Below, piece by piece: positions 40,706 through 52,082 of a DNA stretch of 64,000 bases. Made by a program: the position numbers and the translations under genes. The stretch is from NCBI GenBank assembly GCA_039000515.1, contig JBCFYV010002255.1, positions 18,756,390-18,820,389 of the forward strand, read 5' to 3'. Source of the stretch: Timema cristinae (taxonomy: Eukaryota; Arthropoda; Insecta; Phasmatodea; Timematidae). Every line of letters starts with the position of its first letter. Positions within the stretch are counted from its first letter, which is position 1. Under the pieces are notes generated by a model. That model was not told where the DNA came from and made no database searches. It saw only the letters and a program-made list of their open reading frames with translations.

Positions 40706-41311
40706 AAAAAGGAATCCTGTTAGGGCTGCTTGTTCACCTTCGTCAGCCTATCTATTCATACGCACACTACCTACATTATCAATACACTGTCTACCCCTAC
40801 ACAGAATCGATTCTGAACCCGATCCAATGGGTACGTGGATAAATGTGTCAGTCCAGCTTTCTTGTCTGGTTGGCAGGTGGAGGGAAGGTCGTTATTTGAA
40901 ACAATGCTGGAGTTTTATATTTTCATAAATAGTTTACCTCATTTCTTCAATGCAAACATTGGTACATTTTGCTCTAAATACCTGCACTTATTGTGGTGAA
41001 ATATGCGTATATCCTTGAGGGGTAGTAAGCAACGCTGTACATGCAAACACAAACCCAAAGTACACTTCATACTAATTAACATTTTAGAAAACATTACAGC
41101 TAATTTCCAACTGTGTTTGTCACATTAGAACGTTTTACTGCAATAATGTCCTATTCGAGTATTGGTAATTTTGTTATTGCATTTAAAGCAAGGATAAGAT
41201 AGAGTTTATATTGTTGCAATTATTCCCACAGGTAACTTATACAATTATTTTGTAAGAAGGGTATTTATTTCGTTTAAATGTTGTTGAGTTCTAAAGTCTT
41301 AGTTACTATTC
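40706..41311. other. Unannotated stretch with a possible tail-only fragment
   Basis: ATGCGTATATCCTTGAGGGG with TAGTAAGCAACGCTG at 41003-41037 resembles a solo SINE tail. The rest is unique. Confidence 0.45.
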
Positions 41312-41319
41312 AATTTATA

Positions 41320-41603
41320 TTATTATTATTATTAGCACCGCGTCTTACTACCCGTTCGGGTTATACGTATTTAAGCTAATGTATAATGGTAGGGTGTGAC
41401 TGTGAGATTAAATGGAGGACCTACAGTTTAACGTGGAATCCGAACCACGGTGGAGGCCTGGCATTCCCCACATTCACAAGATGTCTTGTCAGAGGTAAAG
41501 GAAGGGTTTGGCGATCAGATAAATCTGTGCCGGGACGAGGATTGAACCCCGGATCCCCCAGCACAGAAGTTTGACACCTTACCCCCTAGACCACCAGGTC
41601 ACC
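41320..41603 (-). repeat. SINE-A full-length copy, minus strand
   Basis: (ATT)n to CCAGGTCACC. AATTTATA at 41312-41319 and in TTTAATTTATA at 41604-41614 is the probable duplication. Confidence 0.9.
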
Positions 41604-41614
41604 TTTAATTTATA

Positions 41615-42039
41615 ACTATTAACTTTTCATTATATATTTATGTACATTCTTAAAGATAATTTACACTGTAAATACACGTATCAATTTTTTTTATTAAATT
41701 AAATGGAGCTTTTAAAGCTACTCTCAAGCTTAGGACACCCACAAGACTAGGCATCATTATCCCGTAAAGCCCAAAATTAAAACTTGCCTTTCTTGAAAAA
41801 TGTAAATTGTTTTATTTATTTCCCTTCCTAGTAACTTAATCATCACCGCCTCCAGCTAGGAAGGATGTTAATAAAAACTCCTCTTAAACATGATCACAAT
41901 GTGATTATAGCGCAGCGCGACACAAAATTGATCAGGTTAAGTGCTTCATCATTTCCCCGTAGTCGAGATGTAGGGCTACAAGCTTCAGTGAAAGAAATAC
42001 AAACAGAATTTTATCTATCATTTATAAAATTTACTTAAA
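41615..42039. other. Unannotated stretch
   Basis: Unique sequence up to the 51-bp array. No gene seen. Confidence 0.45.
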
Positions 42040-42560
42040 TACAACTTTCATGGGAAGAACATTATCTGACAGCTATAAAATTGACTATAGACTAATTTCA
42101 TGGAAATAGTCTTATCTGAGAGCTAAAAAAATCTTACTATAATATAATTTTCTTTATAATGACTTTATCTGACAGCTATAAAAGCCACTATAGTCACATT
42201 TTCATAATAAGGGCTTTATCTTACAGCTAAATATGTTATTATAGTATATTTTTCATAATAAGAGTCTTATATGAAAACTAGAATTATAATAAAGTCGCAT
42301 AATCATAATAAGAGCCTTATCTTAGAGCTAGGAAAGTTACTATAGCATAATTTTCGAAGTAAATAACTTTTTCTGATGGCTAGAGAAGATACTATAGTCA
42401 CATTTTTATAATATGTGCCTCATCTGAGAGATATAAAATTAACTTTTTATAATTTTAATATGAAGAACCTTATCAGACATATTAAAAGCTATTAGGCCTA
42501 GAGTACAAATTTCATGGAAATAGCCCCATCTAACAACTATAAATGTTATTAAATCTGTTC
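42040..42560 (-). repeat. About ten tandem 51-bp units (family F expansion)
   Basis: The TTATCT-type core recurs at 42062, 42112, 42165, 42216, 42267, 42317, 42369, 42420, 42470 and 42526, spacings of 50-56 bp. The unit reads roughly CATAATAAGAGCCTTATCTG, ACAGCTATAAAAG, TTACTATAGTCACATTTT. The same unit occurs once in the other family F copies (for example the complement of 54650-54705), so this locus is a local expansion. Units are fairly diverged, so the array is old. Confidence 0.8.
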
Positions 42561-42660
42561 TCACGTATTCATACGTAAGTTCATGTGATCTGCACTGTCA
42601 CTTTTAATAAATATTATTAAAACCTATAAACTACACTAATCATACAATGAATGTTGACAA
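42561..42660 (-). repeat. Family F non-repeated part, adjoining the array
   Basis: CTCACGTATTCATACGTAAG, TTCATGTGATCTGCACTGTC and TAATAAATATTATTAAAACC complete the family F element on the minus strand. Confidence 0.65.
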
Positions 42661-43235
42661 AGTTGATCGCAAACGATATGTTTGTCTTTTCTAAACGGCT
42701 CTTGTTACCAAAATCTACTATGGCAACACATTCAAAGTTAGGTATGGTCTATCCCTATATCACAAGGTGATATTCCAACCCCTGTCCAGTAGAGTTATAA
42801 GGAGTTTATTTTAAAAGGTACCCAGTTTATACTTTTAGTCAAATTTTCATAGTAAGAGTTTATTAGAAAATATCAACAATTTTATTTTTGTGTCAGCTTT
42901 GATAACATTTTATAATGTTACTAACGGGGCCTTGACTTTTATGACCGATAATGATCAAAAATTCTAAAAAAAAATTGCCTCAAATTTCCAACAAAAAAAT
43001 CTAAAAGTTTATACAAACATTTGGAATGAACGCACATGACCAGTGCAAACACATACCTTACTTATGGAAGCTTTTAAAATGTCTTTAACAAAATAATATG
43101 CTCCTATATTCTGCTAAATATAAAATTGATCGACAAATATCTGCTTCAAAAGTAATAGCTACCCCTTCCAACGCAACCCTATCCAGCTTAGTTATATTGC
43201 CTCACCAGGAATGTATATTTTACAACCATACAAGC
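42661..43235. other. Unannotated stretch
   Basis: AT-rich unique sequence with no supported feature. Confidence 0.45.
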
Positions 43236-43247
43236 AAAGAGAATACA

Positions 43248-43534
43248 TTATTAATATATTATTATTAGTAGACGGCATATTACTACCCGTTGGGTTATAC
43301 GCACTTACGCTAATGTGTAATGGTAGGGTGATTGTGAGATTAAATGGAGGACCTACAGTTTAACGTGGAATCCGAACCACGGTGGAGGCCTGGCATTCCC
43401 CACATTTACAAGATGTCTGTCAGAGGTGAAGGAAGGGTTTGGTAATCAGATAAATCTGTGCCGGGACCGAGGATTGAACCCCGGACCCCCAGCACAAAAG
43501 TCTGACACTTAACCCTAGACCACCAGGTCACCCA
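43248..43534 (-). repeat. SINE-A full-length copy, minus strand, 12-bp duplication
   Basis: AAAGAGAATACA lies at 43236-43247 and 43535-43546. Tail complement slightly altered (GTAGACGGCATATTACTACC). Confidence 0.92.
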
Positions 43535-43840
43535 AAAGAGAATACAAAGTTCTTTGTCTGCATTATCGTCGTTCCAACAACTGTGATTAAAAAATGTATG
43601 TGTGAATATTATGCATTTATTAAGAATCGATAATTTTTAAAAATATACTTGTTCGATCAAAAAGCCTAAAACTTTGAAAATGCCTAAAAAAGACCCATAA
43701 GGGTGCAAACCAAGAAAATATGACCTAAAAATTCCAAATGACAAAAGTAATTCAAAAATGGCATACACAAAAACTTTTCCACAACCAGGGGATCATGAAC
43801 ATAATTTCTGTTCATTTCTGTACATATTATTAACATTATG

Positions 43841-44100
43841 TGACCCACTTCGGTGGCGTAGTTGGCTAACGCACTAGTTTCGCGTTGAGCCATACTGCTG
43901 AGCATGGGGAGATCGATGGTCGATTCTCAGTCGGGTGAGCTGAGGATGGTTTTTCCTAAATGGTTTTCCACTCTCCCTCCACGCAAATTTGGGTTCAATT
44001 GCCCTAAATTCAACCTTCCCAATTCCTAACCCATTAAGGTCATGAGTACTTAAGCGTATAATCTGAATGATTAATAAGATGCGGTGCTAAATAAAAAAAA
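43841..44100 (+). repeat. SINE-B2 copy
   Basis: GACCCACTTCGGTGGCGTAG, GTTGGCTAACGCACTAG, body, altered tail (AATCTGAATGATTAATAAGA) and an A-rich end. AACATTATGT and AACATTGTAT flank it as a degenerate duplication. Confidence 0.85.
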
Positions 44101-44133
44101 TAAAAAACATTGTATGTTATTTACAACAACCAT

Positions 44134-44427
44134 GGTGACCTGGCGGTCTAGGGGTAAGGTGTCAGACTTGTATGCTGGCGGCCGGGGTTCAATTCTCGGT
44201 CCCGGCACAGATTTATCTGATTACAAACCCTTCCTTCACCTCTGACAAGACATCTTGTGAATGTGGGGAATGCCAGGCCTCCACCGTGGTTCGGATTCCA
44301 CGTTAAACTGTAGGTCCTTCATTTCATCTCACAATCACCCTACCATTACACATTAGCGTAAGTGCGTATAACCCGAACGGGTAGTAAGACGCGGTGCTAA
44401 TAATAATATAATAAATAATAATAATAA
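44134..44427 (+). repeat. SINE-A full-length copy, perfect 12-bp duplication
   Basis: TACAACAACCAT lies at 44122-44133 and 44428-44439. Head, body and tail are all close to the family majority sequence, one of the youngest-looking copies. Confidence 0.93.
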
Positions 44428-44479
44428 TACAACAACCATAAATATTAAAAATGACTTCATCAAAATCCTAGGCCTGGTA

Positions 44480-44580
44480 TTAATATTATTTCTGATTCTA
44501 TGTAATGACTTAATGTATAACTGTATGGAAAATGTTTCAGTAACTATTTTATTTGTCAACAAAGTTTCTATCTATCTAAA
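44480..44580 (+). repeat. Weak family F match
   Basis: GTAATGACTTAATGTATAAC and TGTATGGAAAATGTTTCAGT resemble the copy at 27580-27690. Confidence 0.35.
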
Positions 44581-45410
44581 TTAGACTGTAGCTTTGGCAG
44601 TCATTCTGCTCAAACCAGACGTCGAATTTAAGTGTCATATTCATTGGAAAACAAATAAATTGAAACTACTAAAATATTTTTTAACATATTTAGAACTAAA
44701 AATAACTAACATAACTAAATATAAATTAGACTGATCTCAATATAGCTGTTGTCAAACGAAGAATACATTAGACCACATTTAGATAATATTTCTGGTTCGA
44801 GAGTAAATACTATTTAGACTAATCAGCTGTTGAATGGGTTTTAAGGGGGAAAAAAATATTTTTAGGCCATAATAAATGAGGTTTGTGAAAGAAAAAAAAA
44901 CAGCTTAGAAGAAGGTTAAGCACAAACAAATGGGGTACAAAGTTATCTCTTCTTTTTTTGCGTAGAGTGTTTGTTGGTCTTGTATCGATAGAATTGCAAA
45001 GTTTGTTGAATGAGTGGATCATCCCCCCACCCAACCCCTTTCTGAATCACCCTACATACCCAACCAAAGACCTTTCTTTAACCTCTCTCTTACCCTTCCA
45101 TATTCATCCTTTTCCATCTCCATAGAAAGTGGACAACAACCGTTGTATCAGAGATCCTTCAGATTGGATAGGAGAAAGGGTGAAGAGGGAGGGGGTTAGT
45201 GGTGAAGAGGGGTTGGGATGGGTTCTAACTCTTCTCACATCAAACAAACTAGTCTGAAGTAGAAAACAATTTCACGCTACTCTTGCTTCAAGAGTTGGGA
45301 GGTAGATGGGGTTTAAATTTAAAATATATCTATTATTTTATATAAATTATTGTGGAGTAAAGTTTGGATAGATAAAACTTCAACGACTAGAAATAATAAT
45401 AAAAATCTCC
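44581..45410. other. Unannotated stretch with C/T- and G/A-rich segments
   Basis: 45020-45125 is pyrimidine-rich and 45170-45225 is purine-rich (GGGTGAAGAGGGAGGGGG). Open frames here reflect composition. Confidence 0.45.
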
Positions 45411-45441
45411 TGTGGTAGCTGGTTTATGGCTTCACTCTCAC
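45411..45441 (+). repeat. SINE-B1 5' part, split by SINE-B2
   Basis: GGTAGCTGGTTTATGGCTTC with ACTCTCAC is a B1 head fragment. The element continues at 45714. Confidence 0.55.
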
Positions 45442-45713
45442 AATAATAATAATAATAATAATATTTAGCACCGCGTCTTACTACCCGTTCGGGTTATACG
45501 CTTTAAGTACTAATTACGCTAATGGATTAGGAATTGGGAAGGTTGAATTAAAGGTAGTGAACCCACATTTGCGTGGAGTGAGAGTAGAAACCCATTTAGG
45601 AACACCCCCCCCGCCCAGTTCACCCAACCTAGATTCGAACCTCAATCTCCCCATCCTCAGCAGTCGAGCTCAACACGACAAGCGCGTTAGCCAACTACGC
45701 CACCGAGGTGGGT
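45442..45713 (-). repeat. SINE-B2 full-length copy, minus strand, nested in SINE-B1
   Basis: (AAT)n, tail, body with a C run, and head complement ending GCCACCGAGGTGGGT. ACTCTCAC on both sides (45434-45441 and 45714-45721) is the duplication. Confidence 0.88.
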
Positions 45714-45890
45714 ACTCTCACGATAGACTAGACCGCTGATGATGAGAGATCAGGGTTTGAATTCCGGTTGGATGTACTGACGGTTGTTTATATCCTAAAT
45801 CGTTTCCAACTCTTCCTTCACGCAAATGTGAATACACTTACTCCAAAGTCAACCTTTCTCACCCATATCCCATATGTGTATAGGCCTAAC
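45714..45890 (+). repeat. SINE-B1 remainder
   Basis: ACTCTCACGATAGACTAGAC, CAGGGTTTGAATTCCGGTTG, CTTCCTTCACGCAAATGTGA. The tail is eroded. Confidence 0.7.
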
Positions 45891-46749
45891 GTGATTCGTA
45901 AAATAATAAATAATGCGTACACCACACAAACTTTTTCACACCTCTATCTAAATTATACTTACAACTCGTTAGATATGTGAAACCAAATAATATATATTGT
46001 TATAGAAACGTAATGGGAACAAAAGAACATCTAGTATTACCAAAGAGTAAACATTAAATACTATAAACTGTTACAGAAACATATTATTAATGCTGTGCAT
46101 TTTCAAATCTCCACTTCCAAAAGCTTCATTTAAAAATATAATTGGGCTATTATTCGAAAATATTTATTTAATAAAATATTCATTCAAGCAAAATTGTTTA
46201 TTCAGAGTCCTACAATTTAACAATAAGTTATTTAGTTTCTCAAATATTTGTGAAGATATGATTAAAATAGGAAATTCATGCTTATGTTCAAAGTTATTTT
46301 CATGGATAAATGAGATGCGGTATTTTGTTTTTAATGTTTAATGAGGCCTAAATACAAGATTTAACTAAAATCGTTAAAGCCTATTTTCCGAAATTGATTT
46401 TTTTTAAAATATTTTCACGTCTAAGTAAACTACCCTAATTTTAGGGTTGGAGAGTTAATTCCAAACACCCCTTTGGGGAACCCTATGAAAACCCCAAATA
46501 TCAAGTTTTGGGCCGAACGGTATAATGGTTTTTAGGCTCTGGTCCCAGAAAAATATAGATAAACAGACAAATGGCAATGCAAAAACCACATTTGTTCATA
46601 TCCAGTTTTTTGATGATCAAAAGACTTCCTCTAGACAAAAGGTTGCGAGAAAGTAAGAACTATAAAAACATTTAGGTTTTACTAAAGTGGTCCTTCATCC
46701 ATAATATAACCCTCATCCGGTTTGAAGATGAATCATAATAAATAAGAAC
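45891..46749. other. Unannotated stretch
   Basis: AT-rich. At 46480-46580 phrases such as GTTTTGGGCCGAACGGTATA and ATATAGATAAACAGACAAAT resemble the 3' regions of arthropod mobile elements, but no family is fixed. Confidence 0.4.
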
Positions 46750-46998
46750 CCACTTCGGTGGCCACGAAGTCTAACGCACTACTCTTGCATTAGAATAGAC
46801 TGTCGAGGACAGGGATATCAAGGTTCGAATCTCGGTTGGGTATACTGAAGCTTTTTTCCAACATTGCTCTCCACTCTCTCATCCTCCACACAAATGCGGG
46901 TACACTTCATATAAATATAACCTTCATAATCCCTAAAACCATTAGCATAATTATTACATAAGCGTATAACCCGAATGGGTATTAAGATGCGATGCTAA
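46750..46998 (+). repeat. SINE-B1 copy
   Basis: CCCACTTCGGTGGCCACGAA, CAAGGTTCGAATCTCGGTTG, body, tail ATAACCCGAATGGGTATTAA. AATAAATAAGAAC and AATAAAGAAGAAC flank it as a near duplication. Confidence 0.85.
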
Positions 46999-47288
46999 AA
47001 AAATAATAAATAAAGAAGAACGATACCCAAATAGCGTGTATATAGTTCGAAGTATTCACACAAAATTTACATCTAGGCAAAGTGTGGGCAATCCTATTGA
47101 ATGCTAACAAAGAGACAGCATTGAAAATATTCATTTTATAAAATTGAGGCTTATACAATGGATATTTTGAGTATCACAATAATAGCTCAAACATTCGTAA
47201 ATATGAGTAAAAAAAAACAGGACAGAGAAGCAAAATTAGAGGGAATGGCAGTGAGGGAGTGTAGAGAAAAAAACCAAAGGAATGGGGA

Positions 47289-47292
<4 letters not shown>

Positions 47293-47319
<27 letters not shown>

Positions 47320-47524
47320 GCACCGCGTCTTACTACCCGTTCGGGTTATACGCACTTACGCTAATGTGTAATGGTAGGGTGATCGTGAGATGAAATGGAG
47401 GACCTACAGTTTAACGTGGAATCCGAACCACGGTGGAGGCCTGGCATTCCCCACATTCACAAGATGTCTTGTCAGAGGTGAAGGAAGGGTTTGGTAATCA
47501 GATAAATTTGTGCCGGGACCGAGG
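47293..47524 (-). repeat. 5'-truncated SINE-A, minus strand, perfect 12-bp duplication
   Basis: Everything except the first roughly 60 bases of the tRNA-like head is present, ending TGTGCCGGGACCGAGG. AATGGGGAATTA lies at 47281-47292 and 47526-47537. Confidence 0.92.
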
Positions 47525-47537
47525 AAATGGGGAATTA

Positions 47538-47861
47538 AATGGTTGAAGATGAAAGTAAAAAAGACCTCTCGAGCTTAGTGAAGATATTTTCTGTCACGTA
47601 TCTCCAATGTAGGGACACTAAAGGGAATTTTCTTTCTCGCGTATATCGATTGTAGGGACACTTAAGTGCCTCCCTTTACACAGTGAAAAGGTAATGAAAA
47701 TTTCCAAGGAAAAGGGGAGAGGGAAGATATTCCAATAAGATCTATAAATGAATGAGATATAGCTCTGAACTACTGAAACACGTTGTACATTATTCAATAA
47801 CGATACTCGGCATTGTTTTAGTGCTATTGTAATGTCAGAGTAGTCTTAGCGTGTGGGTTGT
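47538..47861. other. Unannotated stretch
   Basis: Contains a short direct repeat (TGTAGGGACACTAAAGGGAA and TGTAGGGACACTTAAGTGCC). No gene seen. Confidence 0.45.
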
Positions 47862-48062
47862 ATAAATGAGGTGAGTGTTGAATGCTAGTGTAGTTTTATC
47901 TTGGGCTGTATAAATGAGGTTGAGTGTTGAATGCTAGTGTAGTTTTATCTTGGGCTGTATAAATGAGTTGAGTGTTGAATGCTAGTGTAGTTTTATCTTG
48001 GCTGTATAAATGAGGTTGAGTGTTGAATGCTAGTGTAGTTTTATCTTGGTCTGTATGAATGA
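47862..48062 (+). repeat. Near-identical roughly 50-bp minisatellite, four units
   Basis: The unit GAGGTTGAGTGTTGAATGCT with AGTGTAGTTTTATCTTGGGC and TGTATAAAT repeats four times with one- or two-base differences. A diverged half-unit precedes it. The low divergence points to recent expansion. Confidence 0.92.
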
Positions 48063-48348
48063 GTTTCAGTGAAAATGTAGTGCCATTACAGTTTTCAAGT
48101 GGTGAAATTTGCTTGATAAGAGAAATACTTGCATGGTCTTTAGATCAATGAATGACGTAAGAGAATTAGTGGAATTAGAGTGGCGATATAATTGCTGGAC
48201 AGTAAAACTACACTCACATTACACTAATCCTAAACCAACATGACCTCATTCTTACATATCACTCACTATACTTTGTTCAGTGCTTGTTAAAATACAGAAG
48301 ACACAGGTAGGAAGCACTTGATTGCATTTAATTAACTGTAATAAAATG
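48063..48348. other. Unannotated stretch
   Basis: Unique sequence with no supported feature. Confidence 0.45.
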
Positions 48349-48543
48349 TTATACAAGTGTTTTAACAGCGATCACACCTTTGTGTGATTTGATCTGATCG
48401 ATGAGGCTTTTCTTTCGTTCGAGTTCAGACTCTTCCGTCAAATAGGATTTGTTTGGATTCTGGGCAAAGGTGATTACCCCCGCCAACAAAATATCTTCAA
48501 GAGCACTGTAACGTTTAAGAATCACGATTTCATTGCTATACTC
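48349..48543 (-). other. 65-codon minus-strand open frame, unrecognised
   Basis: The translated segment has unusually protein-like composition (for example LTEESELERKKSLIDQIKSH), but starts with TTG directly after a stop, has no ATG and no convincing acceptor, and abuts a family F copy. It may be a decayed fragment of a mobile-element protein or a chance frame. Confidence 0.25.
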
Positions 48544-48549
48544 CAATTT

Positions 48550-48730
48550 TCATGGGAAGAGTCAATTTTGAAAACATTTTACTATTTTATTTGTTTTATT
48601 TTCATATGTAGTAACAATGTTTATCAAAAGTTACAGCTGCAGCTGACATGCTGATATATGAATACGTGAAAGTAGATTTAGTCACTTTCTAACTATCAGA
48701 TAAGATTATTCCTGTGAAAAATTTGACTGT
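48550..48730 (+). repeat. Family F copy
   Basis: AAAACATTTTACTATTTTAT, GTAACAATGTTTATCAAAAG, CAGCTGCAGCTGACATG, GAATACGTGAAAGTAGATTT and one 51-bp unit (CTAACTATCAGATAAGATTA). Confidence 0.65.
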
Positions 48731-48751
48731 GAAGTTCAGGTTATTTCGCTT

Positions 48752-49560
48752 CTTTTTTTTTTCTACAACTACGAGCTAATACCCTACTCAAACTATTTTT
48801 ACGTTTCTTTCTCCTTTGCTTTGCGCCGTTGATTGCCAATGTGCAGGGAATTATTTCAAGATTGTTAGTGACCTTGAGAAACAGATAACAATCAATATAA
48901 TGGTGTAACCAAACATTACAGGAATGCCTTCAAGTCGGAATGTTTCATTCTATCTTCTTTACAATGGCTAATAGAACGTAAGTTCGCCAGTTCTTGAGAT
49001 ACTTTCATACAATCCCAAAGCTGGCAACCAATCTCCTTCAAATCCATTTTCACATTATCCTCCCATCACTCAATGTCTTGGCCTACCAAGGAGTCTTGTA
49101 CATTCAGGTTTCCCAATTAAAATGTTGTGTACATGCTTGTCATCACCGATACGAGCTACATGAACACCTCACCTAATTGTGCGCGTCTTTATTATTCCAT
49201 AGTATGTTTGAAGATGCATACAAGCAGTGAAGTTACTCTTCGTGATGTGACTTTCTCCATTATCATGTTTGTTCGTCCCGAATAGGCCAAAATATATTTC
49301 ACACCCTCTTTGTTCTCAAGAAACCTCAATTATCTTGGTAAGCCTTATATCCGTAAAGGAAAGGTGTAGTATTATAGTTTTGTGTTTTCTCAGTTTAATT
49401 TTCAGAAGCAGAGGATGAGATTATAATAGCTTACAAACTGAACAACAGCTAACATTGTCTGCATTAATTATGTTTTTGACACTTTCTTGCATTTCATTCC
49501 CAAGTGTTGTGAAGTTTCTAGGTATTGAAATAGTCAACCTCTTCAAAATGCATGTTGTCA
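48752..49560 (-). pseudogene. LINE reverse transcriptase 3' end, degenerate (copy II)
   Basis: On the minus strand, broken frames recover the C-terminal part of a non-LTR retrotransposon polyprotein: NEMQESVKNIINADNVSCCS then SVCKLL (about 49420-49500), KTIIL, ENKEGVKYIL, HVARIGDDKH (about 49125-49160), then LIGKPECTRLLGRPRH (about 49075-49120) and a WED-like CENGFEGDW. These are the typical last blocks after the palm domain. Multiple stops and frameshifts are present. The unit ends in an A-run (complement of the T-run at 48751-48762), so the element appears 5'-truncated with a poly(A) end. It does not carry the ACCCGAACGGGT tail of the A/B SINEs. Clade not assigned. Confidence 0.78.
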
Positions 49561-49845
49561 TATTCTACACATTATTTAATATAATGTAGCTTAATTAAAA
49601 AAACTGTATATGCATTTAAATTCGTAGAGTAGTGGCTCATGACAAAAGAGTTTACAAATGCTGTAAACAATTGTCATTTTATAAATACAATATTTAGAGG
49701 CAATCTAGGAAAAAGAATTGTCAACTTTTGGAGATGTTATTTCAGTTTTAGACGCTTTAGCATATTATTAATAATACATTGATATGTGATAAAAATAACG
49801 TATGTGGCAAGAGCCCATAATCATCTAAATCCACCGGATAGCACC

Positions 49846-50170
49846 TTGCTTAAGCTGGTTAAAAAACTCAATGAGTCATCTCACAATCAAGTCATACCGA
49901 CGAGTGGCCACCACCTGTAGGTGAAGATAGTGCCACCTTCTGTGGATAGAGGGTATCAGGTGGTCAGCACAAATAGCCCTGCGGCTGTTAATCTCAGTTT
50001 TCTGGAGCAGAACTGCTACATTTTCATTCAGTTAACAAATCATTTGTCCTCATGAGGCTGAGTTGACTCCGTTACAGACTACAGCTTCATATAAAGTATA
50101 AAGCACTGGGTATCGAACTCGGGACCTCTGTATCTGTGGCCAGAAATTCTGACTACAAGACTAGATGTGG
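49846..50170 (-). repeat. SINE-E copy, minus strand
   Basis: A tRNA-like head on the minus strand (CTAGTCTTGTAGTCAGAATT, GGTCCCGAGTTCGATACCCA) is followed by a body with CTGACCACCTGATACCCTCT, ATCCACAGAAGGTGGCACTA and CCACTCGTCGGTATGACTTG. A body fragment recurs at 38740-38835. Confidence 0.6.
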
Positions 50171-50277
50171 TCTAGCTATACTCTATATATGTTATGAGAG
50201 CTGGTAACAGCTTGTAGGAGGTTATTTATTTCAAAATTCGCTTAAAGTAATTAATGTTTACATATTAGGAATATTTA

Positions 50278-50488
50278 TAACACCGCATCATACTACCCGT
50301 TTGGGTTGTACGCCTATGTACTAATTACGCTAATGTTTAGGGATTATAAAGACTTAATTGAGAAGAAATGCATCCGCATTTGCATGGAAAGAGAGTGGAA
50401 AACAATTTAGGAAAACCATCCTCTTTTTCAGCAGTCTAGTTCAAACACAAGAGTAGAGTGTTAGACCAAATATCCACTGAAAAGGGTG
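50278..50488 (-). repeat. SINE-B1 copy, minus strand
   Basis: Tail complement ACACCGCATCATACTACCCG, body, and a head complement with a deletion removing the B box (TCCTCTTTTTCAGCAGTCTA). Confidence 0.72.
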
Positions 50489-50937
50489 GAAATTACTATT
50501 GATAGCATTACTAAGAAAATAATTATTTCCGAATAGGTTGATGTTAGTTACTTCAGCCAATATTTACAATAATGAACTCTCTGCTGTCACCAATTCCCTG
50601 CTCTTAACGTATCTGTGGTACACTTAGGCAGGTTAAACAATCCTAGTTACGTATTGCATCGTGGTACAGTTTTATGCAGTCTTAAATATTAAATAGTGAA
50701 ATTAAGACCAGTGAAACAGTTTTTACCACTAAAAAACATTTAATATTCCAATTTTTCTACTTTTAAGTGGAAAATGCAATAATATATAAAATATATTCGA
50801 TACTATATCTAGTTCGATCTGAAAGTGAATCCAACAATCCATATCGGCCATAAGATGGGCTTGGAAAAAAAATAAACTTAACAGGAAATATTAATAAAAA
50901 TGGCTAAGTGTTCAGGTTTCTAGAAAGTACACAAAAA
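50489..50937. other. Unannotated stretch
   Basis: AT-rich unique sequence with no supported feature. Confidence 0.45.
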
Positions 50938-51190
50938 CCTACTTCTGTGGCCGCATGGTCTAAGGCGTTAATCTCGTGTTAGACTAGAATAATTGATTAC
51001 AGGAGATTGAGGTTCGAATTCCGGTCAGGTATACTGAGGCTTTTTTTCTAAAATTATTTTCCACCCTCTCTCTCTCTACATGCAAATGCGTGTAAACCTC
51101 CTATAAATCCAACCTTCCTCATCCCTAACTCACTAGCGTAATTAATAATTAATATTTGTATAACCTGAACAGTGAGTAAGACGCGATAAT
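50938..51190 (+). repeat. SINE-B1 copy
   Basis: CCTACTTCTGTGGCCGCATG, GAGGTTCGAATTCCGGTCAG, body with a (TC)n expansion, tail TAACCTGAACAGTGAGTAAG. Confidence 0.78.
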
Positions 51191-51219
51191 TAATAAAATT
51201 AATCAATTTAGGAATCAGG

Positions 51220-51322
51220 GGCATATAAAAAGTATATATAATATATACTGTATATATATATAAAATATATATACTGTATGTATATAATATATGTGTAGAT
51301 ACATATATATATATTTAGTGCA
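51220..51322. repeat. (TA)n-rich low-complexity tract
   Basis: Interrupted TATATA and ATACTGTATA repeats, self-complementary. Confidence 0.88.
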
Positions 51323-52082
51323 GACACAATTTTTTCAACACTGCATAATTCCATCATAGTAAAGTTAAACAAATTTTATATGTGATTTAAAATTCCTAAG
51401 TCATAAATGAATGATTGATTAACTCAAATCTCAAAAATACACCCGTTATAGAAAATAAAAATAAAATAAAATGTGGTTACATTATTTTAGATTAATTAGC
51501 ATATTATTTTTATGATTTTATACCCACTGGTTATTTTAATTTTGTATATTTAAATATTTTTTAAACATTGTGCAAGTATTCTTTCCTTGAAAAATTCATC
51601 CCGTTGGAGGTTTATTTAAAAAAATAAACTAGATCTAGTTTCTTCCGGAGTAAGAGAATGCTAAACATACTTAAATTCCATATCTGTGTTTTGAATATCA
51701 AAACTAGATTGTTCTTGCTTCACACTGACTTAGCTTTGACGCTTATTTAAAAAGTTTCCACAAACTTGGACTTGTTTTTCTTTCATAAAAAGATTACCAT
51801 AAATTCTTAAACTCATGCAAGAAACATTATGTTGTGACTAGGATGGTGTAAGTATTGACAAAATAATTTCAACTCAAAAGTAGAAAGAAACTTTTTTTTT
51901 TATTTAAAAGGAAATAATGTGGTTTGAACCTTTGCAATCTCGCGTTTCCATTTTGTTCTAACCATTCTTTTTTTTAAAAACTTTCAATTTTCATATCTTC
52001 GCTTGGAACAAGATGATTTTAACAAATGAGAATGAACTAAACGGATTAGTATGGGTTTATTTAACTCTTTTTTTTTTTTCCT
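51323..52082. other. Unannotated stretch
   Basis: AT-rich with T-runs near 51890 and 52070. No gene seen. Confidence 0.45.

Noticed and set aside
42040..42560. CRISPR-like regular 51-bp spacing
   Set aside because: The whole 51-bp unit repeats and there are no unique spacers. The unit belongs to the dispersed family F.
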